Source: Mycobacterium sp. (GTDB lineage: Bacteria; Actinomycetota; Actinomycetes; Mycobacteriales; Mycobacteriaceae). Taken from it: DNA of 33,423 nucleotides. The stretch is from positions 1 through 33,423 of the forward strand of contig NZ_JASBVP010000019.1 of NCBI RefSeq assembly GCF_029961025.1. The letters run 5' to 3'. The notes under the pieces were generated by a model, which did not search any database, was not told the origin of the DNA, and saw nothing but the letters and a program-made list of their open reading frames with translations. This document shows, piece after piece, positions 14,772 through 24,450 of the stretch (positions are counted from its first letter, which is position 1; each line of letters opens with the position of its first letter). The position numbers and the translations under genes were made by a program.

Positions 14772-16756
14772 GCATCGCGGCCGTCAACCCGGCCGCAGCA
14801 CCGCTGCGGACCGGCGTGCAGCTGCTCGCGGCCTACGATGTCCACGTCGATGCGCTGATGGTCGCCAAAGGCGTCCGGTTCGAGCGACGGCGCGCTGCCC
14901 GCCAGTTCCTGCAACAGCATCCCAACCCGGCAGTGTGGATGCGGCGGCCCACCGCGGCCCGGCTGGCGGATCTGCACCGGCTCAAAGCGTGGCCGTTCGT
15001 CTCGTGGTGTTTTATTCAGCGGCACCTGGTCCCAGACGTGGAGCTACTGTTGGCCAAACCATCCGGGTGCGGGCTACCGGTTGAGTGGGCCGAGCACGAG
15101 CCGGACAACGTGGCCGCGGTCGCCGAGGCCGCCGCGGTGCTGGGCTGGAGCAGCAACTGGCAGCGGCAGGTCGGGCTGCTGGCCGCCTCGACGATTTGCC
15201 TGCACGTGGGAAAACGCGTCCGGCAGCTGACTGAGGACGACTTCGCCTGTGTGCTTGGACAATTGGATGGATCGGCCGCGCTGTCTGCCTCGGCGCGTCA
15301 CCACGCCCGCACCCGGCTGTTCGCCTTGCAGCAGGCCTGTTATCAGCTGGGCAGCGTGAGCACCCCGCCACGGCAGAGCGGGCCGGTGGCGGTCGGACCA
15401 CTCGTGCACGCCGCCGGTGTGCGCCAGCCGCTGATCCGCACCGAAGTCGTCCGCTACGTGCAGACGATCACCACCACGCTGCGCCCCTACACCGTGGCCG
15501 GGCGAACCAAGGCGCTGCGGGTGTTCTTCGACTACCTCGCCAACCACCATCCTGAGGTGACCCGGCTGGAGCAGATCGAACGGACCCGCCACATTGAGCC
15601 CTATCTGGCATGGGCACGGACCCGGCCGTGGCGCGGCAAGAACCGCCAGCGCCGCACCATCGGCGTGGTCGCATTCCACCAAGACGTGGTCGACCTGCGC
15701 TGCTTCTTCGAAGACATCGCCGGCTGGGGCTGGCCATCGGCGCCGCCGCGGCGGCTGCTGTTCTACGCCGACATCCCACGCACCCCCGACGCGCCGCCCC
15801 GAGCGCTGACCCCAGACGTCGACCGGGCGCTGATGACCGCCGTCGCGAATCTCGATGACCCGCTTGTGCGCACCGGCCTGCTGCTGTTACGCGCCACCGG
15901 CATGCGCCTTGGCGAACTGCTCGATTTGGAACTGGACTGCCTGCTGGACTTCGCCGGGCACGGCACCTGGCTGCGAGTGCCGGTGGGCAAGCTCAACTGC
16001 GAACGCATGGTGCCGCTGGACCCCGACACCGTGCAAGTGATCGACGCCTGGATCGCCCAACGGGGCCGCCAGCGTGCACTGCCGCACCCCCGCGACGGCC
16101 GGCTAACTGAGTTCTTGTTCCTCGAACACGGCCGTCGGCCAACGTCATTCCGGCTGCGCAAGGGCCTGCTCGATGCGGTCGCCGCCGCCGAGCTGCGCGG
16201 CCGCGACGGAAAGCTGCTGCACATCACCCCGCACCAGCTGCGCCACACCTTCGGTACCAGCCTGATCAACGGCGGTATCGGGCTGCCTGCGCTGATGGCG
16301 CTCATGGGCCACGTCACCCCGGAGATGACGCTGCGCTACGCCAAGCTCGCCACGCCGACCATCCGCAGTGCCTACCAGGCGGCGATAGACAAGGTCCGCG
16401 CCGGGCAACTGCTCCCACTGACCGCCGTCAATGCCGCGCCGCCGGTGCCTGACAAGGTTGCCTGGCTGCACGCCGAGATGCTCAAAACCCGGCTCGCGCA
16501 TGGCTTTTGCGCCCGGCCTAAAGCCGCCGGACCTTGCCCCTACGCCAACATCTGCGAACAGTGCGACTTCTTCGTCCCCGACCCAGCGGCCACCGCGACG
16601 ATCAGCGCGCAACTCGACGACACCCGCGCCCTGCAGGCCGACGCCCAAGCCCGCGGCTGGGACGACGAAGCCGCAAGGCACCGGCGCGTCGCGGCCAGCC
16701 TCGATCAGCACCTTCAACGACTACGCCGTCATCACTCGACCGACCTGCCCTCTTGA
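14765..16756 (+). CDS. TnpB-like long tyrosine recombinase (663 aa)
   Basis: A long N-terminal region precedes the catalytic domain with R381 (TGMRLGEL), H490-xx-R493 (HQLRHTFG), H516 (MGHVTPEM) and Y525 (LRYAKL). A cysteine-rich tail follows (FCARP, PCPYANICEQCDFF), as in Tn554 TnpB-type proteins, then a helical end. The frame is open further upstream, but ATG 14765 overlaps the TnpA stop and gives the expected length. It appears intact. Confidence 0.85.
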   Translation: MVSIAAVNPAAAPLRTGVQLLAAYDVHVDALMVAKGVRFERRRAARQFLQQHPNPAVWMRRPTAARLADLHRLKAWPFVSWCFIQRHLVPDVELLLAKPSGCGLPVEWAEHEPDNVAAVAEAAAVLGWSSNWQRQVGLLAASTICLHVGKRVRQLTEDDFACVLGQLDGSAALSASARHHARTRLFALQQACYQLGSVSTPPRQSGPVAVGPLVHAAGVRQPLIRTEVVRYVQTITTTLRPYTVAGRTKALRVFFDYLANHHPEVTRLEQIERTRHIEPYLAWARTRPWRGKNRQRRTIGVVAFHQDVVDLRCFFEDIAGWGWPSAPPRRLLFYADIPRTPDAPPRALTPDVDRALMTAVANLDDPLVRTGLLLLRATGMRLGELLDLELDCLLDFAGHGTWLRVPVGKLNCERMVPLDPDTVQVIDAWIAQRGRQRALPHPRDGRLTEFLFLEHGRRPTSFRLRKGLLDAVAAAELRGRDGKLLHITPHQLRHTFGTSLINGGIGLPALMALMGHVTPEMTLRYAKLATPTIRSAYQAAIDKVRAGQLLPLTAVNAAPPVPDKVAWLHAEMLKTRLAHGFCARPKAAGPCPYANICEQCDFFVPDPAATATISAQLDDTRALQADAQARGWDDEAARHRRVAASLDQHLQRLRRHHSTDLPS

Positions 16757-16780
16757 CCCTGGCCGCGAAGGCCGGTTAAT

Positions 16781-17599
16781 TTTGGCGCGATGCACCAGGC
16801 AGCGCTGCCGCAGCGCAGCACCCATGGTGCGCTCGACCGCGCCGATCAACCCCGGTGCGCCGTCGCTAATCACCAGCAGCGGACACGCCAGCCCGCGCTC
16901 GCCGAGCCCGGTCAGGAACCCTTCCCAGGCGTCACCGGACTCGCTGGCGGCCGCGTCGAGACCGACGAACACCGGTTTGCCGTCGGTGTCGATGCCCCAC
17001 GCGGCCAGCACCGGCTCGGCTGAGGCGTTGGCGTGGTACTTGAAATGCGAGCCGTCCAGGAACAAGTAATCCAACTCGACGTCATCGAGGCGGCGGGCGC
17101 TCCATTGCTCGAACTGAGCCTTGATCTCCTCGCAGATCCGCGACACCGTCGACTTTGACACCGCGGCGGCCTCACCCAGCGCCTCGACCAAGGTTGCCTC
17201 CACATCGCGGACCGACAAGCCGCGCACGAACCCGGCGATCACCAGCGACTCCAGCGCATTGGTTTTGGTCACCCCCTTGCCGAACAGCTGGGAGGCGAAC
17301 CGCTCGGTGGTGCCGCGCACCTTCGGCCGCGCCAGCGTCACCGGCCCTGCAGTGGTTTTGACGGTGGTCGGGCAATAACCGTTGCGCATACCGGCGCGGA
17401 CGTCCTCGCAGGTTGCGGCACGCTGGTAGCGGTCGCGGCCCAGATACGCGGTCACCTCGGCCTCGATCGCGGTCTGCAACAGCAGCCGCGCCCCGAGCCG
17501 GGCTACTTCCTCGATCGCACCCGCCAAGTCCTCGCCACCGGCGAACACCTCATCAATTTCTGCCTGCAACTGCTGCGCAGGCGATATCCTCTTCGACAC
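16781..17599 (-). pseudogene. IS256-family transposase, N-terminal half
   Basis: Begins MSKRISPAQQLQAEIDEVF and carries the family domain (EVTAYLGRDRYQR, RNGYCPTTVKT) with two catalytic aspartates, in LDYLFLDGSHFKY and PLLVISDGAPGL. It ends at RQRCLVHRAK where the Tn554-like insert begins; the frame then reads about 15 foreign residues to a stop. With the half at 13067-13594 it would form a protein of about 440 residues. Confidence 0.9.
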
Positions 17600-17683
17600 G
17601 GACGTGGGCTCCTTCCTTCAGACTTGCTCGTCTTCGAGGGAACCTACGTCCGAACCCTTTTACACCGCCGCAGGGACACGACC

Positions 17684-18000
17684 GGTTGGGGAATAGGCCG
17701 TACCAGTCGTTCGGCGTTCTGTTGGATGTGAGGATCAGTGGCTTGCCGTTGACCGCGCGCTCGCTGATGAGTTCGTAGAGGTCGTCGGCGTGCATGGCGG
17801 TGTGTTCGCGCATCGCGAAGTCGTCAAGGATCAAAACGAGCGGTTTGGTGTATTCGCGGATGCGTTGGCCCCAGCTGCGGTCGGCGTGCCCGCCGGCCAG
17901 ATCGGAGAGCATGCGGGAGGTTTTGGCGAAGCGGACGTCGCCGCCGCGGCGGGCCACAGCGTGCCCAAGTGCTTGTGCCACATGGGTTTTGCCCACCCCG
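17684..18000 (-). pseudogene. istB: istB, middle piece
   Basis: Encodes GVGKTHVAQALGHAVARRGG, the helix MLSDLAGG, Walker B (KPLVLILDDFAM), then SERAVNGKPLILTSNRTPNDW to LFPN. It is cut in the Walker A loop at 17995-18000 by the serine recombinase element and after LFPN by IS256. IstB is the AAA+ ATPase helper of IS21 transposition. Together the three pieces give about 259 codons, the normal IstB size. Confidence 0.9.
17995..18000. other. Left attachment junction of the serine recombinase element
   Basis: ACCCCG occurs here and at 22203-22208. Left flank plus right flank with one ACCCCG kept restores the istB sequence for GPPGVGKTH. The shared six bases contain the likely crossover core. Confidence 0.6.
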
Positions 18001-18050
18001 ACAGTGAAGGCGACAGACTGCAACAGTTGCGTGCGGTTTTACCGTGTGAC

Positions 18051-18338
18051 GTGCGGGTGATGGCGGAGACGCATCCGTTGTTCGGGCGTTTGTTGGCGGC
18101 TCGGTCGTTTAAGCGGTGGAACGGCGTGTTGATGTTGGTGGTCGATCTGCCGGATGGCTCGCCTGGCACGATCCGCGCTGATGCGACGGACGTGTTCGGT
18201 GTCGGTGGACCGCAGGGCGCGGTGGCGGTGCTGGACGCGGCCGGCCTGCGGGAGCTGCATTCACTGGTTCAGCGGCTGTGCGCTTCGCGCGTCGCGGGAA
18301 TTGTCGACAAAGCACAAGTAGGTTCGCCTCGTCCCTGA
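18051..18338 (+). CDS. Small protein of the serine recombinase element (95 aa)
   Basis: Reads VRVMAETHPLFGRLL, KRWNGVLMLVVDLPDGSPGTI, RADATDVFG. From memory it resembles the small conserved proteins, possibly DUF5372-like, that precede actinobacterial serine recombinases. The GTG start at 18051 or ATG at 18060 are both possible. It begins about 50 bases inside the left end. Its location suggests a recombination directionality or accessory role, but nothing in the sequence proves this. Confidence 0.6.
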   Translation: MRVMAETHPLFGRLLAARSFKRWNGVLMLVVDLPDGSPGTIRADATDVFGVGGPQGAVAVLDAAGLRELHSLVQRLCASRVAGIVDKAQVGSPRP

Positions 18339-18529
18339 TCGCGCTCACGATTGCAGGAGAGGTGAACCCACTTGCGCGCTTTGAGAATAGCTGCCCCATG
18401 TCAGCTGTCGCTCGGTCTGCTCGATGTACCGGTGTCTGCCAGTCTGTGGCAGAGCTTGCCGGAGGAGATCCGCCACCAGGTGTTGGGGCTGTTAGCCATG
18501 AACCGCCCTGGGTTCGATGGAGGCTCGGT

Positions 18530-19446
18530 TTATTGGATTCCGACCAGGGCTTGGTCGGTCCGTCTGCCAGCGTAGAACGTGTCCTCGAATTCTGCTGGCG
18601 GTAGGTGGCCGAGGTAGCCGTGCAACCGGGCGGTGTTGTGCCAGTGCACCCAGCCGAGGGTGGCTAGCTCGACGTCTTCGACGGTCTTCCACGGGCCGGG
18701 CCGCGCGGGACCGTAGATCAGCTCGGCCTTGTAGTAGCCGTTGACGGTCTCGGCCAGAGCGTTGTCGTAGCTGTCGCCTACGGTGCCGATCGAGGGCACT
18801 GCGCCGATCTCGGCGAGGCGCTCGGTATAGCGAAGCGAGGTGAACTGGCTGCCGGCGTCTGAGTGACAGCGCAAGCCCGCCAACACAGCTCCGCGCGACC
18901 AGCGGGCCATCTCAATGGCATCAAGCACCATCGTGGTGCGCATGTTCGAGGCCACCCGCCAGCCGACGATCATCCGGCTGAACACGTCGATGATGAAGCA
19001 GACGTAGGCCACCCCAGCCCAGGTGGGCACGAACGTCAGATCGGTCACCCACAGCTGGTTGGGGGCGTCTGCGGTGAAGTTCCGCTTGACCAGGTCCGGG
19101 TGGCGTTGGGCACCTTCTTCAGGTCGGGTGGTGCGGACCTTCTTGCCGCGGCGCACCCCGGCGATGCCGGCGGCGCGCATCAGCCGCGCTACCTGGTCGC
19201 GGCCGATGTCGTGGCCGGCCCTGACGGCGGCTTTGTGCAGCTTACGGGCGCCGTAGACGCTGTAGTTGTCCTCGAAGAGCTTGACCAGGACCGGACCCAT
19301 GACCGCATCCCGGCAGGCTCGTTTCGACGGGCCGCGTTTCTTGGCAGCGTAGTAGGTGCTCGGGGCCACCGACACGCCTGCGCTGTGCAGCACGGTGCAG
19401 ATGGGCTCGACCCCGAATTCTTCCCGGTTGGCGTCGATGAAGTCGA
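18530..19446 (-). CDS. IS3-family transposase orfB (DDE integrase)
   Basis: Catalytic domain with D in WVTDLTFVPTW, D in RCHSDAGSQF and E in NALAETVNGYY. The first ATG/GTG-type start is at 19393 (CTVLHS region), but the frame is open upstream to the end of orfA (PPTQEIVDFIDANREE). The active product is therefore probably the OrfAB fusion made by -1 frameshifting near 19450. The HTH_21-like segment (YYAAKKRGPSKRACRD) follows. Confidence 0.9.
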
Positions 19447-19833
19447 CTATTTCTTGTGTTGGCGGTCGAGCTCCGCCCCGAAGAAACTCGCCGCTCGTTT
19501 CAGTATCTCGTTGGCGCGCTTGAGTTCTCGATTCTCCTGTTCGAGTTCCTTCATGCGTCGCGCCTCGGTGGTCGACACCCCGGGCTGATAGCCGTCGTCG
19601 ATGTCGGCCTGGCGCACCCAGGTCCGCACCGACTCCACCCCGTAGCCAAGCTGATCGGCGACCCGGGCGACAACGCCGTGGTCGCTACCCAACTCCGCCC
19701 GTAATGTCCGGACCATCCGTACCGCTCCGGCCTTTTGCTCGGCGCTGTAGCGGCGACTCGTCGGCTTGCTCGGCGGTGACTGTTTCTTCGGCATGACTCC
19801 ATCCTCGATTCCAAGGTCTGGAGCCTCCAGCAT
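19447..19833 (-). CDS. IS3-family orfA (helix-turn-helix and leucine zipper)
   Basis: 128 residues: an HTH (RRYSAEQKAGAVRMV to LGYGVESVRTWVRQ) followed by a coiled coil (ARRMKELEQENRELKRANEI), ending LDRQHKK. This is the DNA-binding half of the transposase. A shorter start at MPKKQSPPSKP (19794) is more typical of the family than 19833. Confidence 0.85.
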   Translation of the reverse strand: MLEAPDLGIEDGVMPKKQSPPSKPTSRRYSAEQKAGAVRMVRTLRAELGSDHGVVARVADQLGYGVESVRTWVRQADIDDGYQPGVSTTEARRMKELEQENRELKRANEILKRAASFFGAELDRQHKK

Positions 19834-19908
19834 TTCCAGGGCGATTCACCAGGATGATCGCCAAAGGTGCCCTCGCTGATTCCGATAGCGCGGTCGCGGA
19901 GGTGCGCG

Positions 19909-22199
19909 ATGCGTGACACCGTGCAGTCGGGCGTGTCGGGGCCGGCGCTGTTATTGACGACCGACAAGATCAGCGTCTCGCATCGATCCCGCGATGCCTA
20001 CGTGTATGTGCGTCAGTCCACCCCAACGCAGATGGTTCAGCACACCGAATCCCTTGCCCGCCAGTACGAATTGCGCGAACGTGCGGTTGGGTTGGGCTGG
20101 CCGGCTCATCAGGTGGTGGTGATCGACGCCGACCTGGGCCGCTCCGGGGCCCAAGCCGATGGGCGGCTCGGCTTTAAGGAACTCGTCGCCGATGTCGGGC
20201 TGGGCAAGGTCGGGATCGTGTTGGGCATCGAGGTGTCGCGGTTGGCCCGTAACAATGCCGACTGGTATCAGCTGCTGGATTTGTGCGCGATCACCGACAC
20301 CCTGATCGCCGACGCCGACGGGGTCTATCACCCGGCCGACTTCAACGACCGACTCGTGCTGGGGCTCAAGGGCACCATGTCGGAGGCCGAGTTGCACCTG
20401 ATCAAGTCCCGCCTGACCGCCGGGTTGAAACACAAGGCAGCCAAAGGCGAACTACGGCAAGGGCTGCCGGTCGGCCTGGACTACGACGAGGACGATCGGG
20501 TGGTGATCACTGCCGATGAGGCGGTGCGCGAGGCGATCATCACGGTATTTCGCCGCTTCCAGGAGCTCGGCTCGGCGCGCCAAGTGCTGATCCGGCTGCG
20601 CGAAGACGGGGTGTTGTTGCCGCGGCGGCGCAACGGTTCTCGACGTATCACCTGGGCAACGGCGACCTACCCGGCGGTGCATGACTTGCTGACCAATCCC
20701 GCCTACGCTGGGGCGTTCGTATTCGGTCGCACCCGCACCGAAAAACGAGTGGACCCGGCCACTGGGGCCGTGCACTCGCGGGATCGGCTGGTGCCGCGTG
20801 AGCAGTGGGAGGTGCTCATCCCCGATCATCATCCCGGATATATCAGCTGGGAGGCCTATGAGTCCAACACCGCACGGCTGCGCGGTAATTGGCGCCGACC
20901 CCGCGAGCAGGCCGGCGGGGCGGTGCGCGAGGGCCGTGCCTTGTTGCAGGGCTTGCTGCGGTGCGGGCGGTGCGGGCGCATCATGCAGACCGGCTACTCG
21001 GGCACCACGGGCAACTGCCCCCGCTATGTGTGCGCCCGCGCCAAACAACTGTATGCCGGCGAGCACGTCTGCCAGAGCATCGGCGGCATCCGGCTGGAAA
21101 ACACCGTCCTCGATGAGATGTTTGACGTGCTGGCACCGGCCGCCCTTACTGCCACCGCCCAAGCTCTGGCTGAGGCCGACGCCAACTACCAACGAGACCT
21201 GGCGGTGTTCGAGTTGGCCATCGAACGCGCCCGCTACGAGGCCGACCGGGCGCGTCGTCAGTTCGACAACGTCGAACCCGAGAACCGGTTGGTAGCAAGA
21301 ACTTTAGAGAAGAATCTGGAAGCAAAACTGGCTGCGGTCCGCGCCGCCGAAAACGATCTGGCCGCCCAACGCGCCCGCCGCTCGGTCGCGCTGACCGAAC
21401 AGGAGCTCGCCTGGATCGCCACCGCCGGCGCCGACATCCGCGCCATCTTCGATGCACCCACCACCACGGTGCGCGAACGCAAACAACTCATCCGCGCCAT
21501 GATCACCGAGATCGGCCTCACCGTGCACCGCCCACGGCGCATCGCCGACCTGCGCATCGTCTGGCAGGGCGGGGCCGTCACTGAGGTCTCGATGCCGATG
21601 AACAAGCCCGGAGGGCCCCTGCGCGTCACAAGCGAGGACACCATCGCCCTGGTCCGGCGACTCGCCCAACACTACGACGACCGGGCGATCGCGGCGATCC
21701 TGGCCAAACAGAAGCGCCGCACGGCCACCGGGCTGCCCTTCACCCGGGCACGGGTGGCGACCCTGCGCGCCAACCACGACATCCCCGTCTATCAGCCGCC
21801 AGTGCAGCCCGATGTCGGACCGACAGACAATGATGTGGTCGTGGTCACCATCACCGAGGCAGAAAAGCTGCTCACGGTCAGCAGGGGCACGCTCTACCGG
21901 TGGATCCGTGAGGGCTTCATCACCGCCGACCAAATCACCCCGGAGCGCCGTGGCGCATCCGCATCGACCAGGCCCTGCGTGACCGCATCCGGCCCGAAGC
22001 ACCCGAGGGCTGGCTCGGACTCAACGAGGCCGCCAAAGCCCTCGGCGTCGCCCGTCAAACCGTGTTGCACAAGGTCCAACGCGGCGAACTGCAAGCCGTC
22101 CACGTCAACCGCGGACGCCGAAAAGGCCTGCGTATCCAGGTCAAACCCGACCAGCCTGGACTATTCGACACAGCTGATAGGAGAAAAGCGCAGTGTTAA
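19909..22199 (+). pseudogene. Large serine recombinase with a C-terminal frameshift
   Basis: Resolvase domain with catalytic S37 in YVRQST and the E helix (EAELHLIKSRLTAGL). A recombinase domain follows, then a zinc ribbon (LLRCGRCGRIM, YVCAR) and a long coiled coil (about 415-500), so it is a large serine integrase. Near 21938 one G appears lost: T-P-G-A-P-W-R-I-R would continue into LGLNEAAKALGVARQ (a second HTH) and stop at 22197. The present frame instead runs 100 foreign residues to 22245. ATG 19909 has GGAGG six bases upstream. The catalytic and zinc domains remain, so partial activity is possible. Confidence 0.8.
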
Positions 22200-22202
22200 C
22201 CA

Positions 22203-22208
22203 ACCCCG
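22203..22208. other. Right attachment junction of the serine recombinase element
   Basis: Second copy of ACCCCG. Right of it the minus strand reads FLGPPGVG of istB; left of it is the recombinase gene end. Confidence 0.6.
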
Positions 22209-22545
22209 GGTGGGCCCAAGAACACGACGTTGTCGCGTGCGGTGACGAAATCTAGGGTGCCCAGGTGCGCGATGGTGTCGCGTTTGAGGCCGCGGGCATG
22301 CTCGAAGTCGAATTCCTCCAACGATTTGCGTGCCGGGAAGCGAGCTGCTCGGATGCGGCCTTCACCGCCGTGGGACTCCCGCGCGGAGACCTCGCGTTGC
22401 AGGCAGGCCACCAGGAACTCTTCGTGGCTCCAGTTCTCGGCGCGGGCTCGCTCGCCCAGTCGAGAGACCGACTCTCGCAAGGTGGGCGCTTTCAATGCTC
22501 TTGTCAAGTACGCAATCTCGGCAGAAACATCGCGGCGTGAAGCGG
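22203..22545 (-). pseudogene. istB: istB, N-terminal piece
   Basis: Minus strand: SRRDVSAEIAYLTRALKAP, ENWSHEEFLVACLQREVSAR, then DFVTARDNVVFLGPPGVG, the start of IstB up to the Walker A loop. The reading frame runs upstream to 22545, where the terminal repeat of the IS1634-family element begins, so the original start codon is lost. No istA is present beyond the IS. Confidence 0.85.
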
Positions 22546-22634
22546 CTTTAGTCCGTAGTTCCCCCCGCTAGACGGGTCTGGTTCTTGTTTTCCGTTGCTG
22601 AGCAGACGCTTTGCATCCGCAGCCGAACGTGAGT

Positions 22635-22722
22635 GTAGACATGTATTCTAAATTTGTTGCGGCGTGTCATATAGTGGCGGGCCATACTGGCTGGTTTTAT
22701 GTGATATAAAGTAGACATGTAT
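22635..22722 (+). promoter_or_regulatory. Transposase promoter with 12-bp direct repeat
   Basis: GTAGACATGTAT occurs at 22635-22646 and 22711-22722, the second covering the start codon. GATATAAAG just before it contains a TATAAA-like -10 about 8 bases from the ATG, so the mRNA is probably leaderless. The region is AT-rich compared with its surroundings. Confidence 0.5.
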
Positions 22723-24450
22723 GTGGCGCGGGTGCCGAATCGCGGGTCACCGCCGGCGATTCTGCTGCGGGAGTCCTACCGCCAGGACGGCAAGGTGAAA
22801 AACCGCACCCTGGCCAACCTGTCGCGCTGGCCAGCGCCCAAGGTCGAGGCGTTGACGCGGGTGCTCAAAGGCTTGCCGACGGTGGGCGATCTATCCGAGG
22901 CCTTCGAGATCACCCGCAGCCTGCCGCATGGGCATGTGGCCGCGGTGCTGGGCACCGCCCGCGGCCTAGGTGTCGAAGAACTCATCGACCCGACACCGTC
23001 ACGTCGGCGCAATCTGGTGATGGCAATGCTGGTGGCCCAGGTCATCGCCCCGGCATCCAAGCTGGCCACCGCCCGCGGACTGCGCGCCCAGACCGCGACC
23101 AGCTCGCTAGGTGAGGTGCTGGGGGTCGACGGGGCCGACGAGGACGACCTGTATGCGGCGATGGACTGGGCGCTGGCCCGCAAAGAGAGCATCGAAGACC
23201 AGCTGGCCGCACGGCATCTAGCTGATGGCACCGTGGTGCTCTACGACGTGTCCTCGGCGGCCTTTGAGGGCCGCACCTGCCCACTGGGCAAGATCGGGCA
23301 CGCCCGCGACGGGGTCAAAGGACGCCTGCAGATCGTCTACGGACTACTGTGCACCTCCACCGGGATACCGGTGGCCATCGAGGTGTTCGACGGCGACACC
23401 GCCGACCCGAAAACCCTGTCTGTGCAGATCGAAAAGCTCAAAGACCGGTTCGGGCTATCCCGGGTGGCTCTGGTGGGTGATCGCGGCATGATCACCAGCG
23501 CGCGCATCACCGCCGAACTTCACCCCGCCGGGCTGGACTGGATCACCGCGCTACGCGCCCCCCAGATCAAGGCCCTCGTCGAAGCCGACGCCTTGCAGCT
23601 GAGCTTGTTTGACACCCAAGACCTCGCCGAGATCGACTCCCCGGACTACCCCGGTGAACGCCTGATCGCCTGCCACAACCCCGACCTGGCCCAACGGCGC
23701 ACCCGCAAGCGTCACGAGTTGTTGGCGGCCACCGAAAAACAACTGTCCGCCATCGCGGCAGCCACCACCCGAACACGGCGCCCGTTGCGCGGCAAAGACA
23801 CGATCGCCCTGCGGGTCGGCAAGGTGATCAACCGCCACAAGATGGCCAAACACTTCCACCTCACCATCACCGACACCGCGTTCAGCTTCACCCGCAACGA
23901 CGAGGCTATCGCCGCCGAAGCCGCCCTCGATGGCATCTACGTGCTGCGCACCAACCTGCCCACCACCGCTTTGGACCGCGACGACGTCGTGTTGCGCTAC
24001 AAGGGACTCGAAGACGTCGAACGGTTCTTCCGCACCCTCAACAGCGAGCTTGACGTGCGGCCCATCCACCACCGCCTGGCTGACCGGGTCCGCGCCCACA
24101 TGTTCCTACGGATGCTGTCCTACTACATCAGCTGGCACATGAAGCAAGCCCTGGCTCCCCTGCTGTTTTATGACCACGACAAAGCTGCCGGCGCCGCTAA
24201 ACGCGTCAATCCTGTTGTCGCCGCTCAACGCTCCGATGCCGCCCTGGCCAAAGCCGCCCGCAAACGCACCGACGACGCCACCCCGGTACACAGCTTCACC
24301 AGCCTGCTCGCCGACCTGGCCACCCTCTGCGCCAACCGAATCCAACCCACCGCCGACATGGCAGCATTCACCATGTTCACCACCCCCACCGCACTGCAGC
24401 ACCGTGCCTTCGAACTACTCGGCACCACTCACCGCCTCGGCTACATGTAG
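22717..24450 (+). CDS. IS1634-family transposase (577 aa)
   Basis: Full-length DDE transposase of the IS4 superfamily. Catalytic regions are D in VVLYDVSSAAFEG, D in VALVGDRGMITS and E in GLEDVERFFRTLNSELDV, the last followed by the conserved RPIHHRLADRVRAHMF. The N-terminus (MYVARVPNRGSPPAILLRES) is typical of the family. It has no frameshift, so the element may be mobile. Confidence 0.9.
   Translation: MYVARVPNRGSPPAILLRESYRQDGKVKNRTLANLSRWPAPKVEALTRVLKGLPTVGDLSEAFEITRSLPHGHVAAVLGTARGLGVEELIDPTPSRRRNLVMAMLVAQVIAPASKLATARGLRAQTATSSLGEVLGVDGADEDDLYAAMDWALARKESIEDQLAARHLADGTVVLYDVSSAAFEGRTCPLGKIGHARDGVKGRLQIVYGLLCTSTGIPVAIEVFDGDTADPKTLSVQIEKLKDRFGLSRVALVGDRGMITSARITAELHPAGLDWITALRAPQIKALVEADALQLSLFDTQDLAEIDSPDYPGERLIACHNPDLAQRRTRKRHELLAATEKQLSAIAAATTRTRRPLRGKDTIALRVGKVINRHKMAKHFHLTITDTAFSFTRNDEAIAAEAALDGIYVLRTNLPTTALDRDDVVLRYKGLEDVERFFRTLNSELDVRPIHHRLADRVRAHMFLRMLSYYISWHMKQALAPLLFYDHDKAAGAAKRVNPVVAAQRSDAALAKAARKRTDDATPVHSFTSLLADLATLCANRIQPTADMAAFTMFTTPTALQHRAFELLGTTHRLGYM

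Larger units (their letters stand above)
13595..16780 (+). mobile_element. Tn554-like element with two tyrosine recombinases
   Basis: 3186 bases inserted between codons of the IS256 transposase. The ends are short inverted repeats: TTAACCGGCC with TCG nearby at 13600-13613, and its complement at 16767-16779. No clear target duplication is visible, which fits tyrosine-recombinase transposition. It carries two overlapping recombinase genes of 354 and 663 residues, close to TnpA (361) and TnpB (630) of Tn554. A tnpC and cargo genes are absent, so it is a minimal, IS-like form. Confidence 0.75.
13002..17683 (-). mobile_element. IS256-family element inside istB, itself interrupted
   Basis: The ends are inverted repeats of roughly 40 bases with mismatches. 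Each begins GGT, then GTCCC, then the shared core GCGGTGTAAAAG and later GACGTAGG or close to it (13002 onward; complement ending at 17683). An exact 8-bp target duplication GGTTGGGG flanks it, as expected for IS256. The transposase gene is on the minus strand and is split by the Tn554-like element at 13595-16780. Without that insert the element would be about 1.5 kb, the normal family size. Confidence 0.9.
18499..19848 (-). mobile_element. IS3-family element, complete (1350 bp)
   Basis: Ends are TG...CA with imperfect inverted repeats: TGAACCGCCCTGG with TGGAGGCTC at 18499-18527, and the complement of TGAATCGCCCTGG with TGGAGGCTC ending at 19848. CCA (18496-18498, 19849-19851) is a 3-bp target duplication. 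It encodes orfA and orfB on the minus strand in the usual -1 relation. Both frames look intact. Confidence 0.9.
18372..19916 (+). pseudogene. 63-residue gene of the recombinase element, split by an IS3-family element
   Basis: A TTG at 18372 after a GGAGAGG site opens LGLLDVPVSASLWQSLPEE and QVLGLLA. At 18499 the IS begins. Removing 18499-19848 and one CCA copy rejoins the frame as LGLLARMIAKGALADSDSAV to a TGA at 19914-19916. That TGA overlaps the recombinase ATG (19909) by eight bases. The clean repair proves a single insertion event and also fixes the recombinase start. Function unknown. Confidence 0.8.
18001..22202 (+). mobile_element. Large serine recombinase element inserted in istB
   Basis: About 4.2 kb between the two ACCCCG core copies, containing three co-directional genes: a 95-residue protein, a 63-residue protein and a large serine recombinase. 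The recombinase stop (22197-22199) lies only a few bases before the right junction. Without the 1350-bp IS3-family element and its 3-bp duplication the unit is about 2.85 kb. The three-gene order suggests a small self-moving element with no cargo. Both the second gene and the recombinase are damaged, so it is probably fixed. Confidence 0.8.
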
